From: Epiperipatus broadwayi
Taxonomy: Eukaryota; Onychophora; Udeonychophora; Euonychophora; Peripatidae
Assembly: GCA_028023455.1 (NCBI GenBank)
Contig: JAQFVV010000012.1
Coordinates: 7,972,499 to 8,036,498, forward strand
Reading direction: 5' to 3'
Length of the DNA: 64,000 bases
Made by a program: the position numbers and the translations under genes. Below are positions 1-12,680 of this stretch, piece by piece. The notes below the pieces were generated by a model. The model saw only the letters and a program-made list of their open reading frames with translations, did not search any database and had not been told where the DNA came from. Position 1 is the first letter of the stretch. Each line of letters starts with the position of its first letter.

Positions 1-692
1 ATCCATATATATATATAACATTTTCTCTGCCTATCTTCACATACTATCAAGGGATATACTTGTATCAATAAAGCATTTAATTTGATCTTTCTAAGCCAAT
101 TGATTTTACATATCAAAACTAAGTCAGGGGTGTTTGTATAAATATTATTTCAGTACTTCATTTATGGTAAGGAAATGTGGATTCTAATCCGTGCAAGTCT
201 ACGCTAATATCCATACTGTATACCTATTTATTTCATTACATATTCAAGAATGGGATTGGTTAATCATAATCATATACCTAACTAATAAGAGAAATTTGTC
301 ATAATTAAATTAATTGTGGAAATCCTTCAAAATATATATAAAATAGGCATACAATTCATTATTAAGAATAATATACTACGTGTATGCTTCAAATATGTAC
401 ATAACTGTGGTGCATTATTTTTTTAAAATATTTTACAAACTTCATTCAATTATTTAGATATCTTATTCGCTAATATATATGTGCAAATGACTCATATATA
501 TTACACTGTCATTGAACTAATATAATGCACACACATCCGAACATTATAATTTTAATAAATATAAGAATATTATCTGGCTATATGTTTCAAATAAATGATT
601 CCTCTTTCTATATCCACATACATATTAATAAAATGATTGAATCTAATTTGGAATGATGACATATTTCTATAAGCTTAAACTAATGCTTATTG
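1..692. other. AT-rich non-coding DNA, no gene seen
   Basis: Mostly A/T with short (TA)n runs near the start. No open frame of note and no recognisable repeat family in this stretch. Confidence 0.7.
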
Positions 693-1102
693 TTCTAAAT
701 CAGGGGTCCCCAACCCTATGCCCGCGGGCACCATGGCGCCTGCAGACCATTTTACATGTGCCCGCTGCTATCCGAACATGATAAAAAATTATTTATCTGA
801 TACAAATAAATTTGATTTTTAAAATTTCTTATAAATTATTATATTATATTGTAATCAAATTGTAGGGCATACTATATTTTTATAACGTAAAAATATGTAT
901 TAATTATATATTAAAATTTTATTTTTGAAATAAATATTTTTGTACATTATGTGTATTATTAACCATATCCAACTATAAATTTACATTGAAAAAATAAATG
1001 GTGCCCGCCACCTAGTTGAACAAAATAAATGGTGCCCGCCACATGGCCAGTATTATAGAATGTCTCTTAAGTGCAAAAAGGTTGGAGACCCCTGTTCTAA
1101 AT
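693..1102. mobile_element. Non-autonomous hAT-type DNA transposon (MITE-like, 394 bp)
   Basis: The element runs 701-1094 and is bounded by inverted termini CAGGGGTCCCCAACC and GGTTGGAGACCCCTG, which match at 14 of 15 positions. It is flanked on both sides by a perfect 8-bp duplication, TTCTAAAT (693-700 and 1095-1102). The CAGGGGT...ACCCCTG end plus an 8-bp duplication is the known signature of the hAT superfamily. There is no transposase frame, so it must have been mobilised in trans. The GC-richer ends carry a repeated GTGCCCGCCAC motif (about 1001-1012 and 1034-1042), while the interior is nearly pure A/T. The perfect duplication suggests it has not been rearranged since insertion. Confidence 0.93.
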
Positions 1103-1911
1103 AAATAATTATAGCCCCCACAATTAACTCTCGCATTTAAAAACATAAAACTAACATGATTATAATAAAATATTTCATTAATTAGATTGGTAAAATTAAT
1201 AATCTTAGCATATACATAATTATCATTAATGTATATATGAAAGGGTATTAATCAAAGAATAAATGACAAAAGAAAAAAATAATTTTAGTTTTTTAGATAG
1301 ATGTCTAAGAAAGAAAGTTTGCTCTGAAATTTAATTCATTAAGTTTGTATATTCAAAACGACTTGGATTAATGAAGAGTCTGGCATTTTTTATTGTTCGG
1401 TATTCAGCGTTTCCATGGTGACTTGTAGCTGCAATTTAAATCTTCATTTCTTTACATATTTTCAGTTGAGAGATCTATATCATACAAAGTTTATGGTTTT
1501 AGATTGATTATGCAGCATCCTTGTTTTTAAAGATTTGTTATATCGTGACAGTTTACATAGGTAGTGGTTAGCTTACAATTGGTTAATTGCTTCTTTGAAA
1601 TCATACTTTCTGTGTTGGTTCCAAACCTAGAGTGAGACCCATGAACAAACTAAGCAACATATTCAAAGGCTTTTCAGTTCTCTTAAGGAGATTTATACTC
1701 TATTTCTGATGCACAGCTAAGATGATGAAGATGATCAAAATAAATAAATAAGTTGAATTGATTTATTTTACCTGACTTTGTGTTAACTTCTCATTCAAGA
1801 GAATGTTAATCTTTTATTTATTAAAAAATACTATTATATTGATTTTTTATTTTTGTAAATTAATGAAAGATATACAATAAAACAAATGCTGTGTCCAAAC
1901 AAAGTATAGTT
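1103..1911. other. AT-rich non-coding DNA
   Basis: No coding frame, RNA gene or repeat boundary recognised. A GC-richer patch around 1370-1700 has no sustained frame on either strand. Confidence 0.6.
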
Positions 1912-2266
1912 ACAGATTACATAGAATTATAGGGAATTTGAATCCAGACTTTCAAGCTCCTTCCCGCTATCCAATCCATCTCATACAACCGACACACATG
2001 ATCACACACAAGTGAAAAAGTTAAATAATCTCCAATATATGTATTTCATGCTGAACCAGCACTCATCACTTGGTCTAACTTACCATCTCCCACACATATA
2101 TGTAATCAGTGTTCAGTTTATATATGCTGTTCGGCATGAAATATGTATATTGGAAATCATTTATCTTTTTCACATGTATGTGGGAACATGTGTATTCGCT
2201 GTACGAGATAGATTGGATCACTGAAGGGAGCTTGAAAGTCTGGGTTCAAACCCTCTACAGTTACAT
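1912..2266. repeat. Foldback (inverted-repeat) element, ~355 bp
   Basis: The left arm (about 1912-2050) reappears as its reverse complement in the right arm (about 2140-2266). The clearest shared blocks are CCAGACTTTCAAGCTCC (1944-1960) against GGAGCTTGAAAGTCTGG (2227-2243), then ATCCAATC at 1969 against GATTGGAT at 2211, and the CCAATATA/TATATTGG pair nearer the loop. Arms are about 120-140 bp with scattered mismatches and a short unpaired centre. The inner part contains the ATTTCATGCTGAACCAGCACTCAT module, also found at 8081-8645 and 49681-49880. The 70-codon open frame inside it (2012-2224) is a by-product of the repeat and is not called as a gene. Confidence 0.8.
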
Positions 2267-3200
2267 CCAAACTCCAGGGATATAAAGTTTACCTGTATTA
2301 AACTATTAAAGATTACATATAACTAGATTATAATTATCATATTAGTTTTTGTTAACATATATAACACGATTCATTTCTTTTTCTTTTTTTTTTAATTGTG
2401 ATTATTTTTATATTAAATCTCAATTAAATTAAATATATTCTATCTAATTTAATTCCATTTTAGAAATTAATTAAAACTTTTGGAAATAAATCTTTTAATT
2501 AACAAAAGATTAAACTTTTTATTATTATTATTTTTTAAAATATATATATATATTTAAGGATCTAATAAAATTGTATGTGTGGCTATATCTATATATTCAC
2601 AAATTTTGGCACTATTGTATTTTTTTTTTTTTTCTAACATTTAGCTGGCTTTACTAACTTTTAATTTAATGTATAACATTACATTAGTCTCATCATTTGC
2701 TGGTTATATGAAATATATATATATAAAGTCATTTAATCTGCAAATAATTCTTCAAAGTAGATAAATGAAGTATAACACTAAGTTTTGTTCTTAAGCTAAA
2801 GTAAAACCCAATGGTCAATCCATGTAGGCTAAGGGTAGAAAATTATTAAAATGTTTGAGTAGAGTTGCAAATAGTATTAAGTAATTTAAAAGCCTAAATG
2901 TGAAAATAATTAGACTTATACATCCATACATTCAAATTGCACTGCATGGGAAAATACCATGAATGACAAATTTTTATGTAATTATCTAGGAGATGTAGTA
3001 TTATAAGAAATGACAAAAAATGGATTTTCAATTTAAACCATATGTCTTATACAGATAATGTTTCAAAATAAATAAATAAAAAATGCATTATGCTTTAATA
3101 TTATGGTAAGCAGAGTATGGTTCTCATTTCTATTGGCCATATCTTTGGAGATTTAATAATGTATTGATTTAATGTTAAATGTTTTTTTATTATTATTAAG
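2267..3200. other. AT-rich non-coding DNA
   Basis: Long T and A homopolymers and (TA)n tracts (for example 2539-2553). No gene seen. Confidence 0.65.
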
Positions 3201-3294
3201 GCGTTGGTGGTCTTGTGGTTAGCATAGCTGCCTTCCAAGCAGTTGGCCTGGGTTCGCTTCCCGGTCAACGCTTTGGCATATGAAAAAAAAAAAA
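3201..3294 (+). mobile_element. tRNA-Gly(TCC)-derived short retroposon, or near-intact tRNA-Gly gene with A-tail
   Basis: Bases 3201-3271 fold as tRNA-Gly. The 7-bp acceptor stem GCGTTGG pairs with TCAACGC (last pair G-T). The anticodon stem GCTGC/GCAGT surrounds loop CTTCCAA with anticodon TCC, and the T arm is CTGGG-TTCGCTT-CCCGG. The D stem has a C-T mismatch. Directly after the tRNA body comes TTTGGCATATG and then 12 A (3283-3294). A second copy at 39618 has the same non-tRNA extension and A-tail. The shared trailer and poly(A) argue for a retroposed family rather than a host tRNA locus, although A and B boxes are good and Pol III transcription is possible. No clear TTTT terminator follows. 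Confidence 0.8.
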
Positions 3295-4188
3295 CAACAT
3301 TATTGGATATTAATTAATTCATACTTTTTTTTTTTTTGTAAATTAAAATGTAAATTGATCAGAAGATCCACCAAAGATCTCATGAAATCAGACTTGTAAA
3401 ATTATTCATTTCAAAAGTATACTCATAGAAAAATTAAATGAATGCGTTTGTATGTTATATATTCTTAATCCACATCGACTTGGTAATGAGCAATATGATC
3501 TAGCAATCACAATGGATTTAGTTACTATTCATATTTAGTTATTTATTATATAACCACTTTTTCAAGCCGTCTAATGAAGATCGATTTCCAGAAGTAATAG
3601 GTAGGAAAAATGTAATATTTTAATTGAATTAATGAGACAATAGTTTCTTTGTTTATTTTTACTTTCTTTATTTGAGAATTAATCTCAAAAAAATTTTAAA
3701 AGACAATTAATTACTAATTGGGTCATTGGTATTACTTTATTCTTACTTTGCCTTGCTTCCAATAAAAATTAATCGATCTAGATTTCAAGATTGATTATAT
3801 AATACTGATCTAGATTTTTAAAAAATTATTTTAATTATTTATATTTTTAACCGGAAAAAAAATTATACAGCAATTTTTATTTTACAAAATATTTGTGACA
3901 TTTTTATAGCCTTTTATAATAAAAAAGCTATTTTTTTTATTTTTACTATTTATTGTATTTCACATAGAACGTTTAGCAAATTTAAAATAATCTTAAACAA
4001 AATTGAAATATTAACTTTTAACTAAAAACGTTTGGCAAAGAGTACATATATGCAGAATATGTGCTTCTATCTGTGTATAATACATGTGTTGTATGTACAT
4101 GCTTATGCGTAAGTTTTAAAAACTTTTCTCTTTCTTTTTAATCTTAATAAATGATTAATTAGATTAAAAGGCTTACTTGTCATGTACT
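3295..4188. other. AT-rich non-coding DNA
   Basis: No gene or repeat boundary recognised. Confidence 0.6.
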
Positions 4189-4437
4189 CTATGAGATAAC
4201 CATGCTTTTAAACAACTGGTCATAATTAGAATATGTCAAGTCTTGACTAACAGTTTTGCTTGTCAGAAGGTTGTCTTTATCATTATCAGGAGTGGTCAAA
4301 TGGTTGGGTCCACTAGTCATGACAAGGGCATCCCTTAAATTAGGAAGACCTGTTAAGCAAGGAAAATGATAACTTCCTGAAAGGCTTCGGTCATCTGTCA
4401 GCTGTAGTATGAATTCATCATTAAACTGAATCTTTAT
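4189..4437 (-). CDS. Candidate exon or coding remnant, unknown protein
   Basis: On the minus strand an 82-codon open frame runs from 4437 down to a TAG at 4189-4191. It lies in a stretch clearly richer in G+C than its surroundings. The frame is normal in composition: it starts IKIQFNDEF..., includes TDDRSLSGSYHFPCLTG and LPNLRDAL in the middle, and ends QLFKSMVIS-stop. There is no start codon at the front, so it would have to be a 3' exon. Possible acceptor AGs lie at 4438-4440 and just before CTGACAGATG (4401), but neither has a good pyrimidine tract. I do not recognise the protein. Chance alone gives a few frames this long in a window of this composition, so the main support is the compositional shift together with plausible residue content. 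Confidence 0.35.
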   Translation of the reverse strand: MKIQFNDEFILQLTDDRSLSGSYHFPCLTGLPNLRDALVMTSGPNHLTTPDNDKDNLLTSKTVSQDLTYSNYDQLFKSMVIS

Positions 4438-7400
4438 CTAATCCTTATTGTTTTTTTTTACTATTATAAATATTAACTGCATACATTGAGTCACTATCTC
4501 AATATTTAGAATAGGAGATAGATTTTTTTTAGTTTGTTTCACAAATTAATCTTATTTGAATTTTTTTGTTTTGGGGTAGGGGTGGTTAATAAAATGTTTG
4601 ATAATAAAATAACTTTCACAATTTTATCCGTAGTTTAATTAAATAATAAGAAATTATATTATACTATAATAGAATGTATAAATGCTACGTTCTTTACCTG
4701 AAGGCAAATTGAGATCATTAATCAACAGAATAATATGACCAAGATATAACCCTTCATTTTCAAGATAATTTTCTCTTCCTTCTTAATTTTAAATTTGTAT
4801 CATAAAATTTAATATCATTCTTTATATCATTTAGATTCAAAATAATCAAATAATAACAATTGGTCATCATCCTTGCTAACTATTCCTTGCACAATTTATC
4901 TTAATATTTTATAATATTGGAGCTATTAATACCTTTTATATCATATTTATTATCTTCATCATTGGTATTGTCAGTATAATTTAATTATGAGTCTAACTTA
5001 TGTATTAAATGTTAAATATTTTTTTTTGAAAGCGGTTTTAAATGTCTATTCAAAAAAGTGTGACAGTTAAGCTATCACAGTTGTTGTGAAAAATTTTGTG
5101 CCTGTAAAAAGATCTAGTGCATAAGAAATGTTTGTAGTCTAGCATGGAATCATGCACACTATTTTCTAAGAAATTCGAAAAAAATAAATAATACAGTGAT
5201 TTATATATGTATAATTGTTTATTTATGGGAAAATGCCATTTCTTGGAGATAAGAAATATTTGTGTGATTACTATTCTTATTTATTAATGATTATCAATTA
5301 TACAATTAGATTGAAAAACCCATTTGTAAATGAATATTAATTTTACTATAGATATATACTAATGTGTTATGAATATATTCTAAATTCCTTATTTCCTTTA
5401 TAATTCCAGTTCTCTAAAAACATATAAGCATAAAAGGAATTACTCAGCAATGTGAACAAATATGCTTTTAATAGTCTTTTTGGTAATCATTATATTTATC
5501 TAATTATGTTTTGTTTGATTCCATCTGATTGTAGCTCTTTATATTTATAGACTTATATAGAGTTGTGCATATAATTCTACTGAAAATTTAAAACTTAACA
5601 AATGCAATTGTCTTTTGTTTTTTCAAATTAATTTTGGTCTTTTCCCAGAAGTAAAATGAATAGGCTTTATGCAGAATTTGTTAATTATGTAACTTGACAA
5701 AGCAGTCACTTTTCTATTTTCCAAAGGATATAATTCTTATAGTGGTGCAATCAATTCTTAAGACAAATGTTGAAAAACATTAATTGGATTTTTAAACATT
5801 GTATCCATACTAGAACAAAAATTTAGTTCCCCAAGTGAGAGAGTGTGCTTCTTTTCTTTCTTTTGAATGAATAATTACAATTTCACTAATCAAAATAGGA
5901 TGTGACTTATAAAATAATAAGAAATATGTGAACATATTATATATTAATTGACTTGTAGATGCTAATCACTAATTCATAGTAGAAATAAAGGAAAGATAAA
6001 TAATATAAATTAATTATAAACAGTATTTAGTAAGGTTGATGAAGTATTTTTTTTTAACAAAAATTAAATCATAATGGTAATTTTAATCCAAGATGAATAG
6101 TCTAGGAAACTGATTTTCTATATTAGTTTATAAAAGTACTGTTACTAAAAAGTTTCATCTAAAGAAATCATTTTCAGTTTGAAATATTCTTGTAACAAAA
6201 CCTAATAATAGAAACATAACCAAATTGCCTGTTGTTATTCTTGTCTAAGTTTGATTGACCACGAGAGAACAGTTTCAATTAAATAAGTATCATTTGAAGA
6301 AAATCATGATAAACATAAACTCATTTATAAATTGATTAAAGTTTGCTTCTTTCAGAATTGTCCTTTATGGTTAACTCTTTATTAAAAAACATGATGGCAT
6401 TGGACCAGAGAAATCCAGAGAAAATACTGTAATAATGTTTTTGTTTTTTTTTTTTAAAATTGATATTATATAGTCATCTGATGAGATATTTCAAAATTTT
6501 TTTTTTTAAATAGCAAACTCATTTATTTTCATTTTTATTTTTTTTTTTAATTTTAAAAAAAAAGCAAAGATGTTAGTATCATTGAATAGAGGCATAGTCA
6601 AAATATTTTAGTCCTGCTTCCATGTCTTTGATGGATTTTATTCTTTATAGTCTATTTTGATACCATTTGTGAGACTACTTTGAGAACATTTTTGGAATAA
6701 TTCAAATCTTGATTTTTTTTGTGTGTGAAGTTTATTAAGATTCATTATTATTTTTACACAATTTATATAAAAATTATGAATAATCAAAAATATGTTATTA
6801 AACTTTTATAAGTATATGTTTTATTTTAAATAATAACTATTGCTATAATATTAACAAAGAAAATAACAGCATTCAGATCACTTGCCTTGTGAAATTTATG
6901 GCTAATGGGCCATTATTTACTGTGTTGGCCACTTTTTGACATATTGTAATAATTATAAAGCAGTTTTAATATTTTGAAGCAGAATTTGATAGACTTATCA
7001 TTTGCATTTTCAAACAAATTTCAATCAAAAAAGATTTTGCTTATTTTTTTTAATTACTCTAGTCCTTCCAAGCATTCAATGATGAAAGTATCCTTTGTTC
7101 TTATTAAGAACTCTCTTTTTTTTTCAATATTTGCAAAGTTTAAATATGATTTTTTTAGAATTTTTTTCATTTGTAAATATATATTTCTAGCAAATCACAC
7201 GATTTTATTGACTGATATATAATATTGATTTAATGCTAAAAACAAATGTTAAATATGACAAAAAGTCTCACAAGGAAAAACAAAGTACCTGTTGCAATTT
7301 AATTTATTAAAATGGAATATATAATTTATTTATTTATAAACAAAATAAAATTATATTTTTAAAACTTCTTACTAGCAGAATATTTATCTATTTGCTTTTT

Positions 7401-8080
7401 AATCAGTTTTGACTAACTATAAAATTATATATGTTGGAATAATCAATAATTTATTTCTTTATTGAAAAGTAAATAAAACATTTGTTTCATAATTTTGAAA
7501 ATTTACAATTTTTATTTCTTCTTTATTATTTGACTTTTTTAGTTTCATTTTGAATATTTGAAAATTATACAACTGCATATAAATAAATCATTTATTTATA
7601 AAAATAAATTAATTATTTTGTTGTGTAGTTTGGAAGTTGCTTTTCTGAATCTGTCTTCTTAGAATAATAATCACCTTATTTATTATAATCATCTTCTTTT
7701 TATTGCCAATATTTTTCAGGCTTTTTAAAATATATATATATACTCATCAGCAGCACAGCCATTTGTAAACAAGTATAGTTATTGTATCTGCTGTTTTAAA
7801 AAAGATTTTAAAAAGTTCTCTAAAGATGAGTTTTGCTTTCATTATGCAAACCAAATCTGTAAAACACAAATGCATCCATTTATGAAATATGCTATGTTGC
7901 AATGTTGTCTTTTAACTTTTTCTACAGAAAAATTGTATTTCTTTAATATTTCAATATCAGGTTTAATTATAGCTCTCCAGTATATTCAATCCTCTGCCAT
8001 ATCTTCATAATGGAAATATCATTGCCTTGTCTTTGAGATAATTCTTATGATATAAACAGGGTTTATTCCCGTAAAAACCA
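4438..8080. other. AT-rich non-coding DNA
   Basis: About 3.6 kb of A/T-dominated sequence with poly-T tracts near 6440-6560. The 82-codon frame at 6974-7222 is made of F/I/S/K codons only and is attributed to composition. No gene seen. Confidence 0.6.
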
Positions 8081-8645
8081 CATTCTTGAAACATATGAAT
8101 AAAAATGTCTGAAAAGATAAATAACTTCCCAAGATGCATTTCATACTGAACCAGCACTTTTCACATAGGCCTGATCACAATCTTTTATATATATCTTCAT
8201 CATTTGTTCAATACTTATTAATAGTAAATTATTACAATTTGATTTACAAGTGTCCAACTTTATGCAGTCATAAACTTTGATACCATCTACGTCAGATAAA
8301 TACATTAATGATTTTTACTGATCATTTATTAGGCAAAAGACTATCACATTATTTTTAGTCTAGATATAAACATTTACCATGTTAATGATTAATATAATTA
8401 TTTTTTTTACTTAAACATAAATACATGAAGTCATTAGTTCCGCTTTATCTCCCATCTTTTCGTGCATAATATCATTTTTAAATATATTCAAAACTTCAAT
8501 TTCACTATTCAAATATATCTAAAAAGATATTACTTGTGAAACAAGAGAGATGAAGGTGAGTAGGTTATTTGGATCATCTGAAGAGTGCTGATTCAGTATA
8601 AAATGCATCTTGAAAGATTATTATCTTTTCATATGTTTTAATCAT
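8081..8645. repeat. Dispersed repeat with inverted ends (same family as 49681-49880)
   Basis: The first ~200 bp (from CATTCTTGAAACATATGAAT) align with 49681-49880. Shared blocks include GCATTTCATACTGAACCAGC versus the same with ATAATGAATCAGC, then CCTGATCACAAT versus CCTGGTCACAAT, TAGTAAATTATT, and TTGATTTACAA.TGTC. The right end (8579-8640) is an inverted copy of the left end: GTGCTGATTCAGTATAAAAT and CATATGTTTT are reverse complements of left-arm sequence. No coding frame is visible. This suits a non-autonomous inverted-repeat element; superfamily unknown. Confidence 0.7.
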
Positions 8646-11600
8646 AAAAAATTATGTTGAAGTGGAAGTTTTAAGTATATATATATTAGCACTAGAAATA
8701 TGGTGATCATGTGATATTTTGGTGGTTTTAAAAAATATATTACCTTTGAAAATGAGAGATAAAGTCAAATTAATTATTCCATATGTTTATGTTTAATTCT
8801 AAGATAGATGTATTAATCTTTAACTGGCTTTAAAGTTTATATCTGGGCTAGGAATGATATAAATATTTAGCTTAATAAATAATCATGATTTTAATGAGCA
8901 CGTAAGTTTTTTATCAAATATGTAATGCTAAGAATGTAAACCTATTAACAGAACAGTCAAATCCATATATGTTACTAAGATAATTCACCATGGAAATTTT
9001 CAAAGAATTATTTAAATGAAGTTATTAACATGTTCACATTTTGTTATGTCATTGCCAATTTATTTTGTCAGATAAAAGATGGTCTTTTATCAGACAACAT
9101 AGATTTGCATTGTTTGCAAGTTAATTTCAGCAATTTATTGAGAATCTGGCTTGTGAATTATCATAAGAATGCATTTGGATTTATTTGTTTGTAAATAGAC
9201 TTAATAAATGATTAGTAATAATTATTAATGTATTTACGTGAAGTGGATAATGTTAAAGTTATGAATACAAAAAGATTAACTCTTGAAAACCAAATTGTAA
9301 TAAATTGCTCTGATGTGCTGCTGCACCCCCTTGATGGATTGTTTTGGGGCAGTGCAGATCTGTGCTCGACCATGTATAGATACACATTAAGCAAAATTAT
9401 ACAACCCTTTTATAGATATATTTGTAATTGAGTGTATTTACATTGTAAACCTGGTCAATAATTGTTTTACCTTGTAACATTGAACACTTTGTAACATCAT
9501 GTAGTAGGTGATCAGTCACCTGTGTTTTTTTTCCTTAATAAAAAAAAAAAATTGTAATAAATTGTTTAATAAATAAATGACATGTAAAAACGTAGCTACT
9601 ATTTTCATATGTTTTTTTTTTTTTTTTTGACAGGGATAAAGCATTGGAATCAGTAACTTGTGCTTTACAAAAGGTAAAGGATTTATACTTTTTATATACT
9701 TTTTTATTATTGTTAACTTATTAAATATCAACGTGAAAAATATTACTAATAATAATTAGTTAGAAATCTTTTCCCTATTCATTTCACCTTTTGAAATTAT
9801 ATTTAATTATTTAATTTCATTTAACTCTTGGAAGTGATGATATTTAAAAAAATAAATAAATTTTAAAAATATTTTATAATGTAGATTAAAAATAAACTAG
9901 AAGAGTCAAAGACGTTATTTTAATATCCAGCATATTTTTGCCAAAGATCAAAAATGATAGCTAACTAAACATATGGTTATAGATTTGTGTGCAGTTACTA
10001 TATTTAATTGAGTACATGGCTTTGCTGAAAATTTCAAGCCATTAATTCAAATAAAAGGTAAAAAGTTACTGCTGATTAACTATTTGATGAAATAGTTCTT
10101 TCTAATGAGGAAGTCTAATAACCATAAAGCAATGTGAGAATCTGTTTGAGACTACCATCTCAGATCCCTTGATTACTCATACTTTTTTATTATGACTGAA
10201 CTTGGATGGTGTGAATCACTCATTTTATTAGATGATGCTGAAATGACTTAAAATAGTATGTTATTTTAAAATTATTGTATATAGTTAACAATATTAAGCA
10301 GCCAGGCAGATATGCTAAAAACTTTGAATAAAATGGAAATGTAAGAAATGCATTTTATTTATTTTTGATCAATGTATAAAGTAAAGTAATTCAGATTTTT
10401 TAAAAACTATTACCAATTTTTTTACACTTTTTTTTCTAAAAAAAATCACAATAGAAACAAAAAACATTGTTTAACTAGAAAATAATAATTTTGAGGATAT
10501 ATAAAATATGTAAATAAGCCTAAAGAAATGTCAATTTTAATATTATTGTAATAAATCTTTTACAGTTATCATATTATAAGAAAAAATTGTCATGATGCAA
10601 TTTAAATACATTGCAGGAATAACCTTCTTTATTATCTTTATTGGAACATCACTATAATGATGATTTATTTATATTTAAAGCTTGAATGTTTAGCACTACA
10701 ATCCATTTCCATCAGTTAGTCTATTCTAATTATAAAATAATTTGCAAATTATGAAAAATAATTCCAGCATAGATTTTCTATCACTCCGAACTTATTTTAT
10801 TATGCATGTAATAATGAAATATTGATCTATTGTTTGTATTTATAATAGACTACTATTAATTTGAATTGTATGAATTTGAGCCTTACTATTTTTATAGCAC
10901 TTTTAGATCAGCCATATAAAGTATTACAAAATATGCACAAAAATTACAGTTTCCATAATTCATATATTATTGGAAAAGTTGAATAATTAAAAAATCATCT
11001 GATTGCCATGTAAATTCATGTAATTCATATTAATATTTGATAATAAGTAATCCACAATAACCTGGAATTCTATGTTAAAATTTTTATTTCCATTAATTTG
11101 TAAAGTGAAACAGAAAAAAGTATAGCAGCAGTTTTGAATGTCAGATTACTGTTACTTCTAACTAATATTAATAAAGGAAAGTATTTAATATCCATGACAC
11201 ATTTTTATGAAAAAAGTTATGTTAATCCTTAATTTGTGTGACATTCCTAACTTTATATAGTAATTTTCAAGGCAAAACAAAAATTATTATTTTGTATTAA
11301 AAATTAATTACAAAAAAAAGAAAAGAAGAAAAAAATAATAAAATGTGATTACAGTTTAGTATCCAAGGAAGATTATGTTTGCTATTTGATGTAATATAAC
11401 ATAATCTTTTATGAAAGTGAATTTATTTGAAAATTGTATGAATATGTATTTATTGATAATTCTGTATCATAGTTGAAATAAAACATTTGCAGTTTTATGC
11501 TAAAGTTTTATTGGCTGAGGGGGGGGGTGCCAGTTTTAATATTTTTTAATATTCTTTCAAGGTTATCTAACTGATGTAGAAATACAGTCTCAAAATACAT

Positions 11601-12432
11601 TTTCTCTTATGAAAAAGGTGGATTTATATGAAATATAAAATCGAAAATATTTGCAATTTTATATGGAATTTTATCTTCAAAGTGTAAATAGAAAAAAACT
11701 TTATGATGCAGTCATTTTTACATTAGTTTTCAAAATAATAATAATAAATATATATTTAAAAAAAACTTTTGCTGAGGATTTTTTATCGCTTGTAATGCAA
11801 CACGAAAATGTAGGTAGATAACAGATTTAAATATAAATATTACTTAATTATTATTATTTTTAAACATTTTTTTTTTTATCGTCAAGTTAAACTAATACAT
11901 TGCTTAATTTTAAACATTTTACATTTACCTAATATAATTATAGATTTTGTATTTGAGTTTGTTCGTGTATTTCTGAAAATTTCCTTAATCTGAATTAAAC
12001 TTTGAACCGGCTTTTTAGTGATCATGGCAGTCTCTGTATTACAAAGATGAAATACTACAATATACAAAAGGATTTAATTTTTTGTTGCTATGCAATCTTT
12101 TATTCTATCATTATTATTTACATGATAGTAATGATGACGAAATGAATGATGAATCAAAGCTATTATCTAATAAATCTAAATAATATTTTTAGTTTGTATT
12201 ATGAATTTTGACAAAAATAATGAAAATGTTTATCTTCTAGATATTGTAATTTGACTAGATTTAATTGTAAATAATAACAGTGAAATAATTTTTGATAGCA
12301 AATCACAATTAGAGATGAATTGTCACATGATTATACCATTATAATGTCATAATAATGTCAGGATTCTTTAACCTGCCTATGTTTAATAAAGTAGCATTCT
12401 TATGTCGTCATTAGTTACGTTGTATTATATAT
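8646..12432. other. AT-rich non-coding DNA with one GC-richer patch at 9306-9380
   Basis: The patch around CTGCTGCACCCCCTTGATGG is open on both strands (9228-9431 plus, 9212-9394 minus), so the frame says little about coding. It has an imperfect hairpin (TGCTGCACCCC against GGGGCAGTGCA). AATAAA occurs downstream (9537). It could be a 3' UTR or an old element. The rest holds no recognisable gene. Confidence 0.5.
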
Positions 12433-12680
12433 CTATTTTCTAACTTCTTTGTTTATAATAGCAAACTTTATAGATAAATATGTTGTTAAGTATAAAAATA
12501 AAAGATAAATATGTTTCAAACATTATCTATATGTTGCTATTGTTGTTATTTTATTGAAATAAGAAAGTATTTGATTTTGAATTGAAATAAAAATGAATGA
12601 AAGTTCGCGTCTTCTTAATTCGCTAACAATTATTACTGATATTTATAACCAAATGACCATTATTTTTTCCCCACTTTTTC
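12433..12680. repeat. Dispersed repeat, copy A
   Basis: Aligns in direct orientation with 22138-22400. Both share TTCTAACTTCTTTGTTTATAA near the start, AATAAAAA/AGATAAATAT, TATTATTTTATT.AAAT, GAATGAAA, and ATATTTATAACCA near the end. Similarity is diluted by indels. No frame inside. Confidence 0.65.

Noticed and set aside
6974-7222. 82-codon plus-strand open frame
   Set aside because: Residues are almost all F, S, I, K, L and N, as expected for chance frames in T/A-rich DNA; no motif.
9212-9431. Overlapping open frames on both strands
   Set aside because: Openness on both strands removes the coding argument; no recognisable residues.
10177-10237. 61-base minus-strand exon-like segment between a good acceptor and GTAATC
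   Set aside because: Too short to separate from chance in a 64-kb window; kept only as a comment on the 13.6-kb island.
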